Below are positions 1-8,032 of a DNA stretch of 64,000 bases, piece by piece. This DNA is from Flaviramulus_B aquimarinus (GTDB lineage Bacteria > Bacteroidota > Bacteroidia > Flavobacteriales > Flavobacteriaceae). The stretch lies in the NCBI RefSeq assembly GCF_039543205.1, contig NZ_BAABJH010000001.1:1488001-1552000 (forward strand), given 5' to 3'. Every line of letters starts with the position of its first letter. The first letter of the stretch is position 1. The notes under the pieces were generated by a model, which worked only from the letters and a program-made list of their open reading frames with translations, was not told where the DNA came from and made no database searches. A program made the position numbers and the translations under genes.

Positions 1-1
1 T

Positions 2-721
2 GTTGATCAAGTAAATGGCAATAATGGTTGGGCAAAATGGGTACGTCAATGGACTGCCGAAGAAAACCGTCATGGTGATGTGCTTAATAAATACCTATAT
101 CTTTCAGGACGTGTAAATATGCGTGAAATTGAAATTACTACACAACATTTAATTGCGGATGGTTTTGATATTGGAACCGATAGAGATCCTTATAAAAATT
201 TTGTTTACACCAGTTTTCAAGAACTAGCCACTTATGTATCTCATAATCGCGTAGCTAAATTGGCCAAAGATAAAGGCAATAAGCGTTTATCTAAAATGTG
301 TAAAATCATTTCTGGTGATGAAATGAGGCATCATCATGCATATTCAGAATTTGTAGAACGTATTTTTGAGGTAGACCCTAGTCAAATGATGATGGCTTTT
401 CATTATATGATGAAACAAAAAATAACAATGCCAGCCCATTTTTTAAGAGAAACTGGTGGTAAAATCGGTTCAGCTTTCGAAGAATTCTCAAACACTGCAC
501 AACGTATTGGTGTATATACTTCTATGGATTATATTGAAATTTTAGAAAAACTAATTACACGTTGGGAAATTGATAAAATTGGGAACCTTAATGAAGAAGC
601 TGAAAAAGCTAGAGATTATTTAATGAAACTTCCCTCAAGAATGACGCGTATTGCTGAACGTATGAAAATTCCAGAAAACTCATTTCAATTTAAATGGGTA
701 GAACCTGCAATTATAAAATAA
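2..721 (+). CDS. Acyl-ACP desaturase, 5' truncated by window edge
   Basis: The reading frame is open from base 2, so the true start lies outside the window and about 239 codons are visible. The product is a ferritin-like di-iron fatty-acid desaturase that introduces a double bond into acyl chains on acyl carrier protein, in the cytoplasm. Two iron-ligand motifs are visible: EENRH near codon 22 and DEMRHH around 100 codons later, the spacing expected for this family. The string SGRVN after the first motif is also typical. A GTG at position 80 is internal, because homology clearly extends upstream of it. Family assignment is firm; chain-length specificity cannot be read from the sequence. Confidence 0.93.
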   Translation, partial: VDQVNGNNGWAKWVRQWTAEENRHGDVLNKYLYLSGRVNMREIEITTQHLIADGFDIGTDRDPYKNFVYTSFQELATYVSHNRVAKLAKDKGNKRLSKMCKIISGDEMRHHHAYSEFVERIFEVDPSQMMMAFHYMMKQKITMPAHFLRETGGKIGSAFEEFSNTAQRIGVYTSMDYIEILEKLITRWEIDKIGNLNEEAEKARDYLMKLPSRMTRIAERMKIPENSFQFKWVEPAIIK

Positions 722-736
722 ATCGTTTGCTTTTAG

Positions 737-1075
737 TTGATAAACTATAACAACAAAATATTCAAACCTGTATTAACTTCAAGGAATAGTGAAGTATCCA
801 TTTCTACTATTTTTGAATATAAACAAAATAATAATATTTTAACCTGTAGTTATAGTGATCATCATATTATTTCCGGTCATCTTATAGGCTTAGTAGAAGA
901 TAACGGTAACATTAATATGCAATACCATCAAATTAATAAAAAAGGCGAACTGATGACTGGTATTTGCCATTCTAAACCAGAAATAATGCCAAATGGAAAA
1001 ATACGCCTTCATGAAAGTTGGCAATGGACTTCAGGCGATAAATCTAAAGGAACATCTGTTCTAGAAGAAATCTAA
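737..1075 (+). CDS. Small conserved protein (often mislabelled N-acetylglutamate synthase)
   Basis: This 112-residue protein is rich in beta strands and carries the run HLIGLVEDNGNINMQYHQ and a C-terminal WQWTSGDKSKG motif. I recognise it as a short conserved Flavobacteriaceae family that databases often label N-acetylglutamate synthase by propagation. It lacks a GNAT or amino-acid kinase fold, so I do not accept that function. It starts with TTG (MINYNN) 15 bases after the desaturase stop; no ATG lies near the conserved N terminus. It is probably co-transcribed with the desaturase and is followed by an intrinsic terminator. The function is unknown. Confidence 0.75.
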   Translation: MINYNNKIFKPVLTSRNSEVSISTIFEYKQNNNILTCSYSDHHIISGHLIGLVEDNGNINMQYHQINKKGELMTGICHSKPEIMPNGKIRLHESWQWTSGDKSKGTSVLEEI

Positions 1076-1098
1076 TTTTTTAAAACAAAAGCGCCTCG

Positions 1099-1127
1099 AA
1101 TTCCTTTCTAAATCGAAAGGAATTTTT
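1099..1127 (+). terminator. Intrinsic terminator after the desaturase pair
   Basis: A perfect 10-bp stem AATTCCTTTC / GAAAGGAATT (1099-1108 with 1115-1124) with a 6-base loop is followed by a T-rich stretch. It sits 24 bases after the stop at 1075 and just before the HD-domain gene at 1139. Confidence 0.8.
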
Positions 1128-1138
1128 ATTTTTATATT

Positions 1139-1795
1139 ATGATACCTTCCGATGAAATAATAACCCAAACCAAAACATTCGTAAAAAAAACCCTTGCTCA
1201 TGCTGAAGGTGGTCACGATTGGTTTCATATTGAACGGGTTTATAAAAATTCACTTTTAATCGCTAAAACAGAACAGGTTGATATACTCATCGTTTCGCTT
1301 GGTGCATTATTACACGATATTGCAGATAGCAAATTTCATAATGGCAATGAAACTGTAGGGCCAAGAATAGCGCGCGAGTTTTTATTCCATTTGAATGTTG
1401 ATTCTACTATTATCGAACATGTTGTAAATATTATTGAAAACATTTCTTTTAAAGGCGGTAACGAGGCTCAAAAATTCAAATCGGTAGAACTAGATGTCGT
1501 ACAAGATGCCGACCGATTAGATGCTATTGGCGCCATTGGCATTGCGCGTTGTTTTAATTATGGTGGTTTTAAAAATAGACCGCTTTATAATCCTGATATT
1601 AAACCCAAGCTTAATATGACTAAAGCGGAATATAAAGCATCAACAGCACCAACCATTAATCATTTTTACGAAAAATTGCTACTATTAAAGGATAGAATGA
1701 ATACTAAAACAGGAAAACAGATTGCTTTAGAAAGGCATCATTACATGCAAGGGTTTTTAGACCAATTTTATACAGAATGGAACGGCGAAAAATAA
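1139..1795 (+). CDS. HD-domain phosphohydrolase (YedJ-like)
   Basis: The 218-residue protein has an HD metal-dependent phosphohydrolase fold. Visible metal-ligand elements are H26-D-W-F-H near the N terminus, the central HD pair in LLHDIADSKFH (around residues 57-66), and a later D in VVQDADRLDAIGAIG. This arrangement matches the YedJ/RelA-SpoT-like stand-alone HD family, whose members hydrolyse nucleotide phosphates; the exact substrate is unknown. It is cytoplasmic with no signal peptide. An intrinsic terminator upstream suggests it has its own promoter or depends on read-through. Confidence 0.88.
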   Translation: MIPSDEIITQTKTFVKKTLAHAEGGHDWFHIERVYKNSLLIAKTEQVDILIVSLGALLHDIADSKFHNGNETVGPRIAREFLFHLNVDSTIIEHVVNIIENISFKGGNEAQKFKSVELDVVQDADRLDAIGAIGIARCFNYGGFKNRPLYNPDIKPKLNMTKAEYKASTAPTINHFYEKLLLLKDRMNTKTGKQIALERHHYMQGFLDQFYTEWNGEK

Positions 1796-1824
1796 GGTTT
1801 ATAATTATTTTATTTCTAAAGTAA

Positions 1825-1998
1825 TTAATTCTCCAGTGCAACTTGTAATGCTGTGATTTTATATTCTAAAATAGCCAGTTCTTCGCCATTTTCAATAATC
1901 TGGTCCGTTTTAAGATCATTGCTGTTGTTAACAAAATCCTTAATTTCATTTCTTTTTTTAAAGTAATACTCTAATGTTTCAGTAATTTTAGCATCCAT
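1825..1998 (-). CDS. Small 57-residue protein downstream of AraC regulator
   Basis: On the minus strand an ATG at 1998 opens a 57-codon frame (MDAKITETLEYYFKKR...) ending with TAA at 1825. It starts 10 bases after the stop of the AraC-family gene, so the two form one transcription unit. The sequence is charged and predicted helical throughout, rich in Lys, Glu and Ile, with no signal peptide or cysteine. The tight spacing and protein-like composition support a real gene. I do not recognise the family and propose no function beyond a possible link to the regulator. Confidence 0.6.
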   Translation of the reverse strand: MDAKITETLEYYFKKRNEIKDFVNNSNDLKTDQIIENGEELAILEYKITALQVALEN

Positions 1999-2008
1999 AA
2001 GTTATAGT

Positions 2009-2881
2009 TTATTGTATTATTAGCTTAATTTCTTTTCTGTATTGTGAGGCACTTTTACCTGTAATATCATTAAACTGCTTATTAAAATGCGAAAAGTTAT
2101 TAAATCCACATTCAAAACAAATATCCGCAATACTCATTTGGCTTTCATTTAAAAGCTTGGTAGCATGCACCACTCTATATTCATTTACCATTTGCGTAAA
2201 GGTTTTTCCTGTTGTTTTTTTAAAATAACGACAAAATGCAGGAACAGTCATACTTACCTCATCAGCAATATCATCTAAAGGAATATGTTCTTTAAAATTA
2301 GCATTTACGTATTTATATATCGCATCAATTTTATTACTGTCTTGCGGACTTGTCTCTAAGGCAATACCATCAGCATTTAGCAAGGTGTAATCCTCAGTTG
2401 TAGCCAAATGGTTTAAAATTTCTAAAAATTTCAACACACGTTTTAAACCATCTTGTTCTAAAAGCTTTTCAATTTTTCGTCCTATCTTCTTTTTGGTATC
2501 AACTTTAAAACGGATTCCTTTTTTAGCCCTTTCAAATAATGATACAATATTGGCCATTTCAGGAACATTAAGAAAATCATTGCCTAAAAAATCAGGTTTA
2601 AATTGCACTATCGTTTCTGTACCGTTGGCCGTTAGCCTATCTGTAAATCCATTATGAGGCAAATTTGCACCTATTAATATGAGTTGACTATTGTTAAAAT
2701 ATGATAAATGGTTGCCAATATGTGTTTTACCTTGTCCTTTATTGATATAAACAAGTTCTAGTTCTGGATGAAAATGCCAAAAGGCATTATTCTTATCTGC
2801 TTCTTTTCCGTGTTGTTTGATTAGTATAGAACTACCAAAACTCGGGGTAAGCTTTTCTAGAGTAGGTTTTTTAATAATCAT
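2009..2881 (-). CDS. AraC-family transcriptional regulator
   Basis: The 290-residue protein has an N-terminal cupin-type sensing domain (roughly residues 25-110, with the metal-site-like HFHPELELVYI run) and a C-terminal double helix-turn-helix of the AraC/XylS type (about 187-285, with CFECGFNNFSHFNKQFND and ASQYRKE). It would bind DNA as a one-component sensor of a small molecule, identity unknown. A TAAATTTG box (2898-2905 on the minus strand), matching the Bacteroidota -7 element, lies 17 bases upstream of the ATG. The next gene in the unit is a 57-residue protein. Confidence 0.93.
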   Translation of the reverse strand: MIIKKPTLEKLTPSFGSSILIKQHGKEADKNNAFWHFHPELELVYINKGQGKTHIGNHLSYFNNSQLILIGANLPHNGFTDRLTANGTETIVQFKPDFLGNDFLNVPEMANIVSLFERAKKGIRFKVDTKKKIGRKIEKLLEQDGLKRVLKFLEILNHLATTEDYTLLNADGIALETSPQDSNKIDAIYKYVNANFKEHIPLDDIADEVSMTVPAFCRYFKKTTGKTFTQMVNEYRVVHATKLLNESQMSIADICFECGFNNFSHFNKQFNDITGKSASQYRKEIKLIIQ

Positions 2882-2897
2882 TAAAGCTATTTTAATA

Positions 2898-2905
2898 CAA
2901 ATTTA
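2898..2905 (-). promoter_or_regulatory. Putative -7 element of the AraC gene
   Basis: TAAATTTG on the minus strand matches the Bacteroidota primary-sigma -7 consensus TAnnTTTG and lies 17 bases before the start codon at 2881. I see no good -33 TTG at the right distance, so this is a partial match. Confidence 0.45.
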
Positions 2906-3046
2906 CTGTTTATTATGCATACATTATATATTCAATTACCACAAATGTATGCTATTTTAACTTAACGTGTAGTTAACATTCATTTAACAGATAATTTAGC
3001 ATATAAATTGATTAAAATTGCTGTTTTTCAAAGACGTGTTTTCCTG

Positions 3047-3054
3047 TAATTTTG
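3047..3054 (+). promoter_or_regulatory. Putative -7 element of the 78-residue gene
   Basis: TAATTTTG matches TAnnTTTG and lies 31 bases upstream of the ATG at 3086. The -33 region is T-rich but has no clean TTG. Confidence 0.45.
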
Positions 3055-3085
3055 TTATTGAATAATTTTAAAATTTATTTTTATT

Positions 3086-3322
3086 ATGTATTTAACTCAA
3101 AAAAGCAGTAAATGGAACAAATATTATGGTCCCAGTGGGATTTTAGTATTAGCGGCCGATACTACAAAAGTGGTTAAAACAAAATTAATCAATTCGGTAT
3201 CAGACCTTATTAAAACGTACAGGAAATACTATAATTTATATAATGTTTTTATAGTATATCCGAACCAAATGGTTTACACCAACTTAGATTGGACAGAAAA
3301 AACAAGATTAAAAAAAGAATAA
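3086..3322 (+). CDS. Conserved hypothetical small protein
   Basis: This 78-residue protein is Lys/Tyr-rich (KWNKYYGPSGILVL at the N terminus and LIKTYRKYYNLYNVF in the middle), has no signal peptide and no cysteine, and looks like a small soluble alpha/beta protein. It stands alone between a divergent AraC gene and an intrinsic terminator at 3415-3442. A -7-like box precedes it. I do not recognise a characterised family, so no function is proposed. Confidence 0.65.
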   Translation: MYLTQKSSKWNKYYGPSGILVLAADTTKVVKTKLINSVSDLIKTYRKYYNLYNVFIVYPNQMVYTNLDWTEKTRLKKE

Positions 3323-3414
3323 CATTTAAAAAAACAGAAAAATAATTATTACTCTTAAAAAGAGTTACCGTATTCATTAGTAATTTAATGTCTTATTTAG
3401 TTTAGTTTAGTTGT

Positions 3415-3442
3415 AAGTGGGCTGTGGTGGCCCACTTTTTTT
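3415..3442 (+). terminator. Intrinsic terminator
   Basis: The stem AAGTGGGC / GCCCACTT (3415-3422 with 3430-3437), a 7-base loop and seven T residues form a strong terminator. It lies about 90 bases after the stop of the 78-residue gene. The bases between 3323 and 3414 hold no other feature I can see. Confidence 0.85.
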
Positions 3443-3571
3443 GTGGCCTATTTTTTAATGTATTCGTTCTAAATAATGTATATCATCTTACCTAAAATTG
3501 ATGCAAAATTGACAAGCAAAATAACATATAAATGCATTAATATCAATGTTTTACATACTAAAATTCGATTC

Positions 3572-3579
3572 TATATTTG
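3572..3579 (+). promoter_or_regulatory. Putative -7 element that fixes the start of the secreted protein gene
   Basis: TATATTTG (TAnnTTTG type) lies 28 bases before the ATG at 3608. Transcription from here would start near 3587, downstream of the more distal in-frame ATG at 3476, which supports 3608 as the real start. Confidence 0.5.
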
Positions 3580-3607
3580 CTGTGTTGAACGTTATAAAAA
3601 CCAAATC

Positions 3608-4195
3608 ATGAAAAACGCAATTAAAACATCCAAAAAAATCCTATTAACGGTAGCTATGCTAATCGCAATGTTAGGTAACGCAAATGAAATTTCTATTAAT
3701 GGCGATGTTGAAAAAACAGCATTGACAATTAATAATGTTAAGGAAGGAAACTTAATATCCATTAAAGATCAAAACGGTATTATTTTATACAAAGAACTCA
3801 TTAAAGCTTCTGGGAATTATGAGAAAAACTTTGACTTAACCGCTTTACCAAATGGTAATTATTTTTTCGAATTAGACAAGGATTTAGAAATTAAAACCAT
3901 TCCTTTTACTGTTGAGTCTAACAACGTTATTTTTAAAAAGGAAGAAGAAGTTGTAACCTTTAAACCTTATGTAAACCAAAAAAAGGGTCTGGTTCTTGTT
4001 TCTAAACTAGCTCCAAATTTAGAGTCTTTATCCATTAATATTTATGCTCAAACAAATACAGGATTAAAACCAGTATACAATGAGACTATTAAAGGAGAGC
4101 GCACTATAGAACGTGTTTATAAATTAAACAAAGGATCATATTTAATAGTATTTAATTCTAACGGACGAACGTTTGAAGAATTCATTAAAAACTAA
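3608..4195 (+). CDS. Secreted beta-rich protein, function unknown
   Basis: I choose the ATG at 3608 because it gives a classic signal peptide (MKNAIKTSKKILLTVAMLIA then NANE) and follows a -7 box; an in-frame ATG at 3476 would place 44 unconvincing residues in front. The mature protein of about 170 residues is beta-strand rich. Its first half (ALTINNVKEGNLISI ... LPNGNYFFEL) resembles the fold of T9SS-type C-terminal or DUF3244 beta-sandwich domains, but it is not placed at a protein C terminus. It is a single gene ended by a strong terminator at 4221. Envelope or extracellular location is inferred; the role is unknown. Confidence 0.75.
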   Translation: MKNAIKTSKKILLTVAMLIAMLGNANEISINGDVEKTALTINNVKEGNLISIKDQNGIILYKELIKASGNYEKNFDLTALPNGNYFFELDKDLEIKTIPFTVESNNVIFKKEEEVVTFKPYVNQKKGLVLVSKLAPNLESLSINIYAQTNTGLKPVYNETIKGERTIERVYKLNKGSYLIVFNSNGRTFEEFIKN

Positions 4196-4220
4196 TTTAA
4201 TATTTTATTTACTTTAATTG

Positions 4221-4250
4221 AAAGTGGGTCGTTATGACCCACTTTTTTTT
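4221..4250 (+). terminator. Intrinsic terminator, possibly bidirectional
   Basis: The 10-bp stem AAAGTGGGTC / GACCCACTTT (4221-4230 with 4236-4245) with loop GTTAT is followed by eight T residues. It ends the secreted-protein gene and overlaps the stop codon of the convergent radical SAM gene. Confidence 0.88.
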
Positions 4251-5322
4251 AAAACAATTTTAATTGCCCGTCTTTGAATTGTTCATGCAAACCGCCATTT
4301 AATCTAGGCATCCTTTTGTCTTTAAAATACTTTTGTCTTGCCAATTTTACAAGATTATGGATTTGCTCTGCAATTTTACCTTCACCACGCATTCTTGTGC
4401 CGTGACGCGAATCGTTTAAAGTACCCCCATGGCAACTTTCTATTTGACGCAAGACTTTGTCTGCTCTATCGGGCAAGGTTTTTTTAATCCAATCTGAAAA
4501 TATTTCCCCAATCGCACCATTAAGCCTAACCAGTGTATGCCCAATTGATAAAGCGCCATGTTCTGAAGCTGATTTTGCCAAAGGCAGAATTTCATGGCTA
4601 TTTATTGATGGAATAATGGGTGCTAGCATCACATTAACTGGAATTCCGTTTTCGCTTAATGTTTTTACTGTTTCTAAACGTTTTTTTATGCTTGCTGTTC
4701 TGGGTTCCAAAATACGCCTAGTAGTTTCGGATAATGAGGTAATGGAAATATTAACAACTATTAGATTGTCTTTTGCTAATGCTTTTACAAGTTCCAAATC
4801 ACGCAGAATTAAGGCGTTTTTGGTTATTATAGCTACTGGGTGTTTATATTTTAAAAACACTTCTAAACATTGTTGCGTAATTTTAAATTGCTTTTCGGCT
4901 GGCTGGTAACAATCGGTGTTTCCAGACATAACAATGGGTTGCGCTTTCCAACTTTTCTTTTTTAATTGGGCCTCAAGAAGTTTTGGAGCATCCTTTTTTA
5001 CTAATATGCGGCGTTCAAAATCCAAGCCTGCACTATAGCCCCAGAATTCGTGAGAATTTCTGGCATAACAGTATATACAACCATGCTCGCAGCCTTGATA
5101 CATGTTCATGGAATATAACATCCCTACATCTGGGCTTGTCACTTTGTTTACTATGGTTTTTGGGAAAACTGGCAAGTACAATGTTTTGTTTTTATCAGCT
5201 TGCTCACCTTCTTTATGGCAGAATTCTAGAAAATCGTCACGCATTTCATGACTGAGTTCAAAAAAACGATTGTGTACATTACGCTGTGCGCCACGTCCTT
5301 TTATGGCAGATTTTGGGTTCAT
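4249..5322 (-). CDS. PA0069-family radical SAM protein
   Basis: The 357-residue protein carries the radical SAM cluster motif C78-E-H-G-C82-I-Y-C85 (CxxxCxxC), followed by YARNSHEFWGYSAGLDFE. That context defines the PA0069/SplB-related subfamily. The cluster would bind a 4Fe-4S centre and cleave S-adenosylmethionine in the cytoplasm; the substrate is unknown, and no DNA photoproduct lyase function should be assumed. The C terminus (RMPRLNGGLHEQF) is also characteristic. The gene is transcribed alone and ends at the shared terminator at 4221-4250. Confidence 0.9.
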   Translation of the reverse strand: MNPKSAIKGRGAQRNVHNRFFELSHEMRDDFLEFCHKEGEQADKNKTLYLPVFPKTIVNKVTSPDVGMLYSMNMYQGCEHGCIYCYARNSHEFWGYSAGLDFERRILVKKDAPKLLEAQLKKKSWKAQPIVMSGNTDCYQPAEKQFKITQQCLEVFLKYKHPVAIITKNALILRDLELVKALAKDNLIVVNISITSLSETTRRILEPRTASIKKRLETVKTLSENGIPVNVMLAPIIPSINSHEILPLAKSASEHGALSIGHTLVRLNGAIGEIFSDWIKKTLPDRADKVLRQIESCHGGTLNDSRHGTRMRGEGKIAEQIHNLVKLARQKYFKDKRMPRLNGGLHEQFKDGQLKLF

Positions 5323-5354
5323 TATAGTATAATTATAGGTTGAATGCTTTAAAG

Positions 5355-5372
5355 TCCCGATAGCTATCGGGA
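5355..5372. repeat. Perfect 18-bp palindrome, dispersed intergenic repeat
   Basis: The sequence TCCCGATAGCTATCGGGA is a perfect palindrome. An identical copy occurs at 13885-13902 and a decayed one at 56057-56076, all between genes. In RNA it would form a hairpin, but no T tract follows here, so it is not a clear terminator. The rest of the 5323-5582 gap shows nothing I can name. Confidence 0.8.
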
Positions 5373-5582
5373 TTTAAAATTACTTATAATTTGTATTGAA
5401 AACTGTTAAAAGAAAATGGGTTATTAACAAACTTGGTAAACAAGATTAAACTCTAAGTATAATCAACTTGACTTTGTAAAAAAAATTCAACTACCTTCAT
5501 TTAACGTCGTATATAAGTTATTTAAACAACGCATATCCGAAAAAGTTAAACGAAACATTAAAAACAGTTTAAATACAAAGTT

Positions 5583-6365
5583 CTATTCCCCAGGAAAATT
5601 AGCTTTACGCTTTTCTAAAAAGGCTGAAGTCCCTTCTTCAAAATCATCGGTTCCAAAACAGTTTCCGAATTCTTGTATTTCAACATCAAAACCGTTTACA
5701 CCATCTTTAAAATTAGCATTTATCGCTTTTATAGCCGCGCCAATAGCCACTGAAGAATTCCGTGCTATTTTGTTTGCTATTTTTTCGCAAAGCGGCAATA
5801 ACTCATCAAGAGTGGTTACATGGTTTACTAAACCATAATTTAAAGCTTGATTGGCATCAATCATCCCAGCCGTCATAATCAGTTCCATAGCGCGACCTTT
5901 GCCAATTAGTTGTGGTAAACGCTGTGTACCTCCGTAACCAGGTATAACGCCCAACGACACTTCAGGTAAGCCTAATTTAGCATTATCGCTTGCGACTCTA
6001 AAATGGCATGCCATGGCCAATTCTAGTCCGCCGCCAAGCGCAAAACCATTAACTGCTGCTATAACTGGTGTGGATAGGTTTTCTACAAAATCGAATAACA
6101 ATTTTTGTCCTTTTTTGGCTAGTTTTCCACCTTGTTTAACATTGTAATCTGCAAATTCGCTAATATCAGCTCCGGCTACAAATGCTTTTTCGCCGCTTCC
6201 GGTTACGATAATAACTTTAGTGTTTTTATCTTTATTTGCGGCATCAAACGCTTCGTGTAACTCTTGAATAGTGTCTTTATTTAAAGCGTTTAATTTATTT
6301 GGGCGGTTTATGGTTATGGTAGTTATACCATTATTTTCTTTGGAAAGTATGTTATTGTAATTCAT
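5583..6365 (-). CDS. Enoyl-CoA hydratase/isomerase family protein
   Basis: The 260-residue protein is the standard length for the crotonase family. It shows the oxyanion-hole strings AFVAGADISEF (around residue 69) and GFALGGGLELAMACHF (around 107) and the catalytic-Glu region LGLPEVSLGVIPGYGGTQRLP (around 132-152). It would hydrate trans-2-enoyl-CoA, or catalyse a related reaction, in beta-oxidation or branched-chain breakdown. It starts 45 bases after the stop of the upstream histidine kinase gene on the same strand; a functional link is not implied. The physiological substrate cannot be read. Confidence 0.92.
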   Translation of the reverse strand: MNYNNILSKENNGITTITINRPNKLNALNKDTIQELHEAFDAANKDKNTKVIIVTGSGEKAFVAGADISEFADYNVKQGGKLAKKGQKLLFDFVENLSTPVIAAVNGFALGGGLELAMACHFRVASDNAKLGLPEVSLGVIPGYGGTQRLPQLIGKGRAMELIMTAGMIDANQALNYGLVNHVTTLDELLPLCEKIANKIARNSSVAIGAAIKAINANFKDGVNGFDVEIQEFGNCFGTDDFEEGTSAFLEKRKANFPGE

Positions 6366-6410
6366 CTATTTGTTATGTTATAGACCTTTCGATTGCGCTC
6401 AAGGTGACAG

Positions 6411-7868
6411 TTATTCTTTAGGAAATGACACTTTAAATGTAGTGCCTTTATCTTTTTCTGAAACAAAAGTAATGCTTCCTTTATAGGTTTCCACAATATT
6501 TTTAACCATAGCAAGTCCAAGCCCCATACCACTTGTTTTGGTGGTAAACTTAGGTTCAAATACCTTGTCTTTGTTTTCTTCTGATACGCCAGATCCATTA
6601 TCTGATACAGTAATAGTAACATGACCGTTAGTATCGCCAACATGAATGACTATTTTTGGGGTTTCTACATCTGGAATAGCTTGAATACCATTTTTAACCA
6701 AATTGGTTACGACTCGTATAAGTTGGGTTCTATCGAACTTAGCAATGATTTCTTCTTTTTCTGCTGTAAAAACAATGTAGTCTTCATTAAAAATATCTAA
6801 GGCTAGTTTTACAATTTTTACCACATTCAATGTCTCATTTTGCTGTGCTGGCATTTTTGCAAAATTTGAAAATGCCGAGGCTATGGAACTCATGGTATCT
6901 ATTTGCTGAATCAAAGTTTTACTGTACTCATCAACCTTTGAATGAATATTTTTATCTTCTGGATTAAACTTACGTTGAAAATTCTGAACGGTTAAACGCA
7001 TAGGCGTTAACGGGTTTTTAATTTCGTGAGCGACTTGTTTTGCCATTTCCCGCCATGCTTGTTCGCGCTCGCTTCTAGCTAATTGCACGGCACTTTCTTC
7101 AAGTTCATCAATCATACTATTGTATGAGTTTACTAAAGTGGAAATCTCCTCGCTGGTATCGTCCACATCAATTTTTTGATTGCGTTTTTCTAATCTTGTG
7201 GTATTTATTTTATCGCTAATTGTTTTTAAAGACTTGGTAATGTATTTGGATAACAAAAAGGCAATGCCAATGGCCATGAGCAATACAAGAGCAAAGGCAT
7301 ATGCTATCCGCAATAAAAACTCTTGAAGTTCTTTGGATAGAAAATCATCTTTTTCTAAATAAGGCAAGTTTAAAATGGCTATGGGTTTAGATTTTATATC
7401 TAAAATATAGGTGTATGAGGATTGAAAGGTTTCGCCGTTTTCTTTATGTTTATCTACATACCTATGTGAAGCTGTATTTGAAAGCGCATTTAATACCTCA
7501 GCATCCAGGCATTTTTCGGTGGTGACTTCTTTTAATTCTGCTTTTGAGCTGATTAATAAACCTCCTTCCAAGTTATATAAATTGGTTTGAAGCTTGTGTA
7601 TATCGGCAATATTATAAATTTCTTCTTTAAAAATAAGCGGAATATTTTCGGTTTTGACTTCCCAAGTATTTTGTCTACCGTTTAAAACGCGCTTTAAATG
7701 GTTTTGAATGTTTGCTTCTTTACGCTCTAATCGGCCTTTATGGTAATCGGAACTTTGCTCTTTATATTGATATATAGCTACAGCAGAAATAAGTACCGAT
7801 GCCAATAACACAAGTAATATCATGGCTAAAAATATCCGGGTACGTAAAGCGAGCTTTTTTAATTTCAT
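6411..7868 (-). CDS. NtrY-like sensor histidine kinase
   Basis: I prefer the ATG at 7868 (MKLKKLALRTRIFLAMILL) over one 8 codons upstream, because it puts a short basic segment before the first membrane helix. The protein has two membrane segments flanking a periplasmic sensor of about 145 residues, a HAMP linker, and a HisKA domain with the phosphoacceptor His in VAHEIKNPLTPMRL. An HATPase domain follows, with N box NLVKNGIQAI, DNGSGV and GMGLGLAMVK. The HEIKNPLTP string is typical of NtrY-type kinases. No response regulator is adjacent, so it is an orphan here. The signal sensed is unknown. Confidence 0.92.
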   Translation of the reverse strand: MKLKKLALRTRIFLAMILLVLLASVLISAVAIYQYKEQSSDYHKGRLERKEANIQNHLKRVLNGRQNTWEVKTENIPLIFKEEIYNIADIHKLQTNLYNLEGGLLISSKAELKEVTTEKCLDAEVLNALSNTASHRYVDKHKENGETFQSSYTYILDIKSKPIAILNLPYLEKDDFLSKELQEFLLRIAYAFALVLLMAIGIAFLLSKYITKSLKTISDKINTTRLEKRNQKIDVDDTSEEISTLVNSYNSMIDELEESAVQLARSEREQAWREMAKQVAHEIKNPLTPMRLTVQNFQRKFNPEDKNIHSKVDEYSKTLIQQIDTMSSIASAFSNFAKMPAQQNETLNVVKIVKLALDIFNEDYIVFTAEKEEIIAKFDRTQLIRVVTNLVKNGIQAIPDVETPKIVIHVGDTNGHVTITVSDNGSGVSEENKDKVFEPKFTTKTSGMGLGLAMVKNIVETYKGSITFVSEKDKGTTFKVSFPKE

Positions 7869-7940
7869 TGGCTTAAATATAGCAATAATCAATCCAAACA
7901 GCCTAAGGCTGATTTAAAAAAACAGAACTTGGCGGATAGG

Positions 7941-8028
7941 TGCGTTAGGGATAGAAAAGGAAATCCTTTTTGAGAGGCACGAACAAAAAGATTGTATTGG
8001 ATAGCCCGACCTTTAGGTAACGCCCAAA
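7941..8028 (-). repeat. Dispersed intergenic element, copy 1 (GGGCGTTACC ... CCCTAACGCA)
   Basis: Read on the minus strand this 88-base stretch starts with TTTGGGCGTTACC, contains AGGTCGGGCTATCC and ends with ATCCCTAACGCA. The same three blocks in the same order are seen at 14953-15089 on the plus strand. The ends form an imperfect inverted repeat around GCGTTA. It lies directly behind hemJ and fills the gap to the histidine kinase. Confidence 0.75.
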
Positions 8029-8032
8029 TTAT

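Noticed and set aside
3476..3607. Longer start for the secreted protein at 3476
   Set aside because: The added 44 residues precede a perfect signal peptide and lie upstream of the -7 box at 3572.
4457..4909. Open frame of 150 codons on the plus strand
   Set aside because: It is antisense to the radical SAM gene, which has clear family motifs; no family resemblance or promoter on this strand.
6362..6643. 93-codon frame at the 3' end of the histidine kinase gene
   Set aside because: It overlaps the conserved HATPase domain in another frame and shows no family features.
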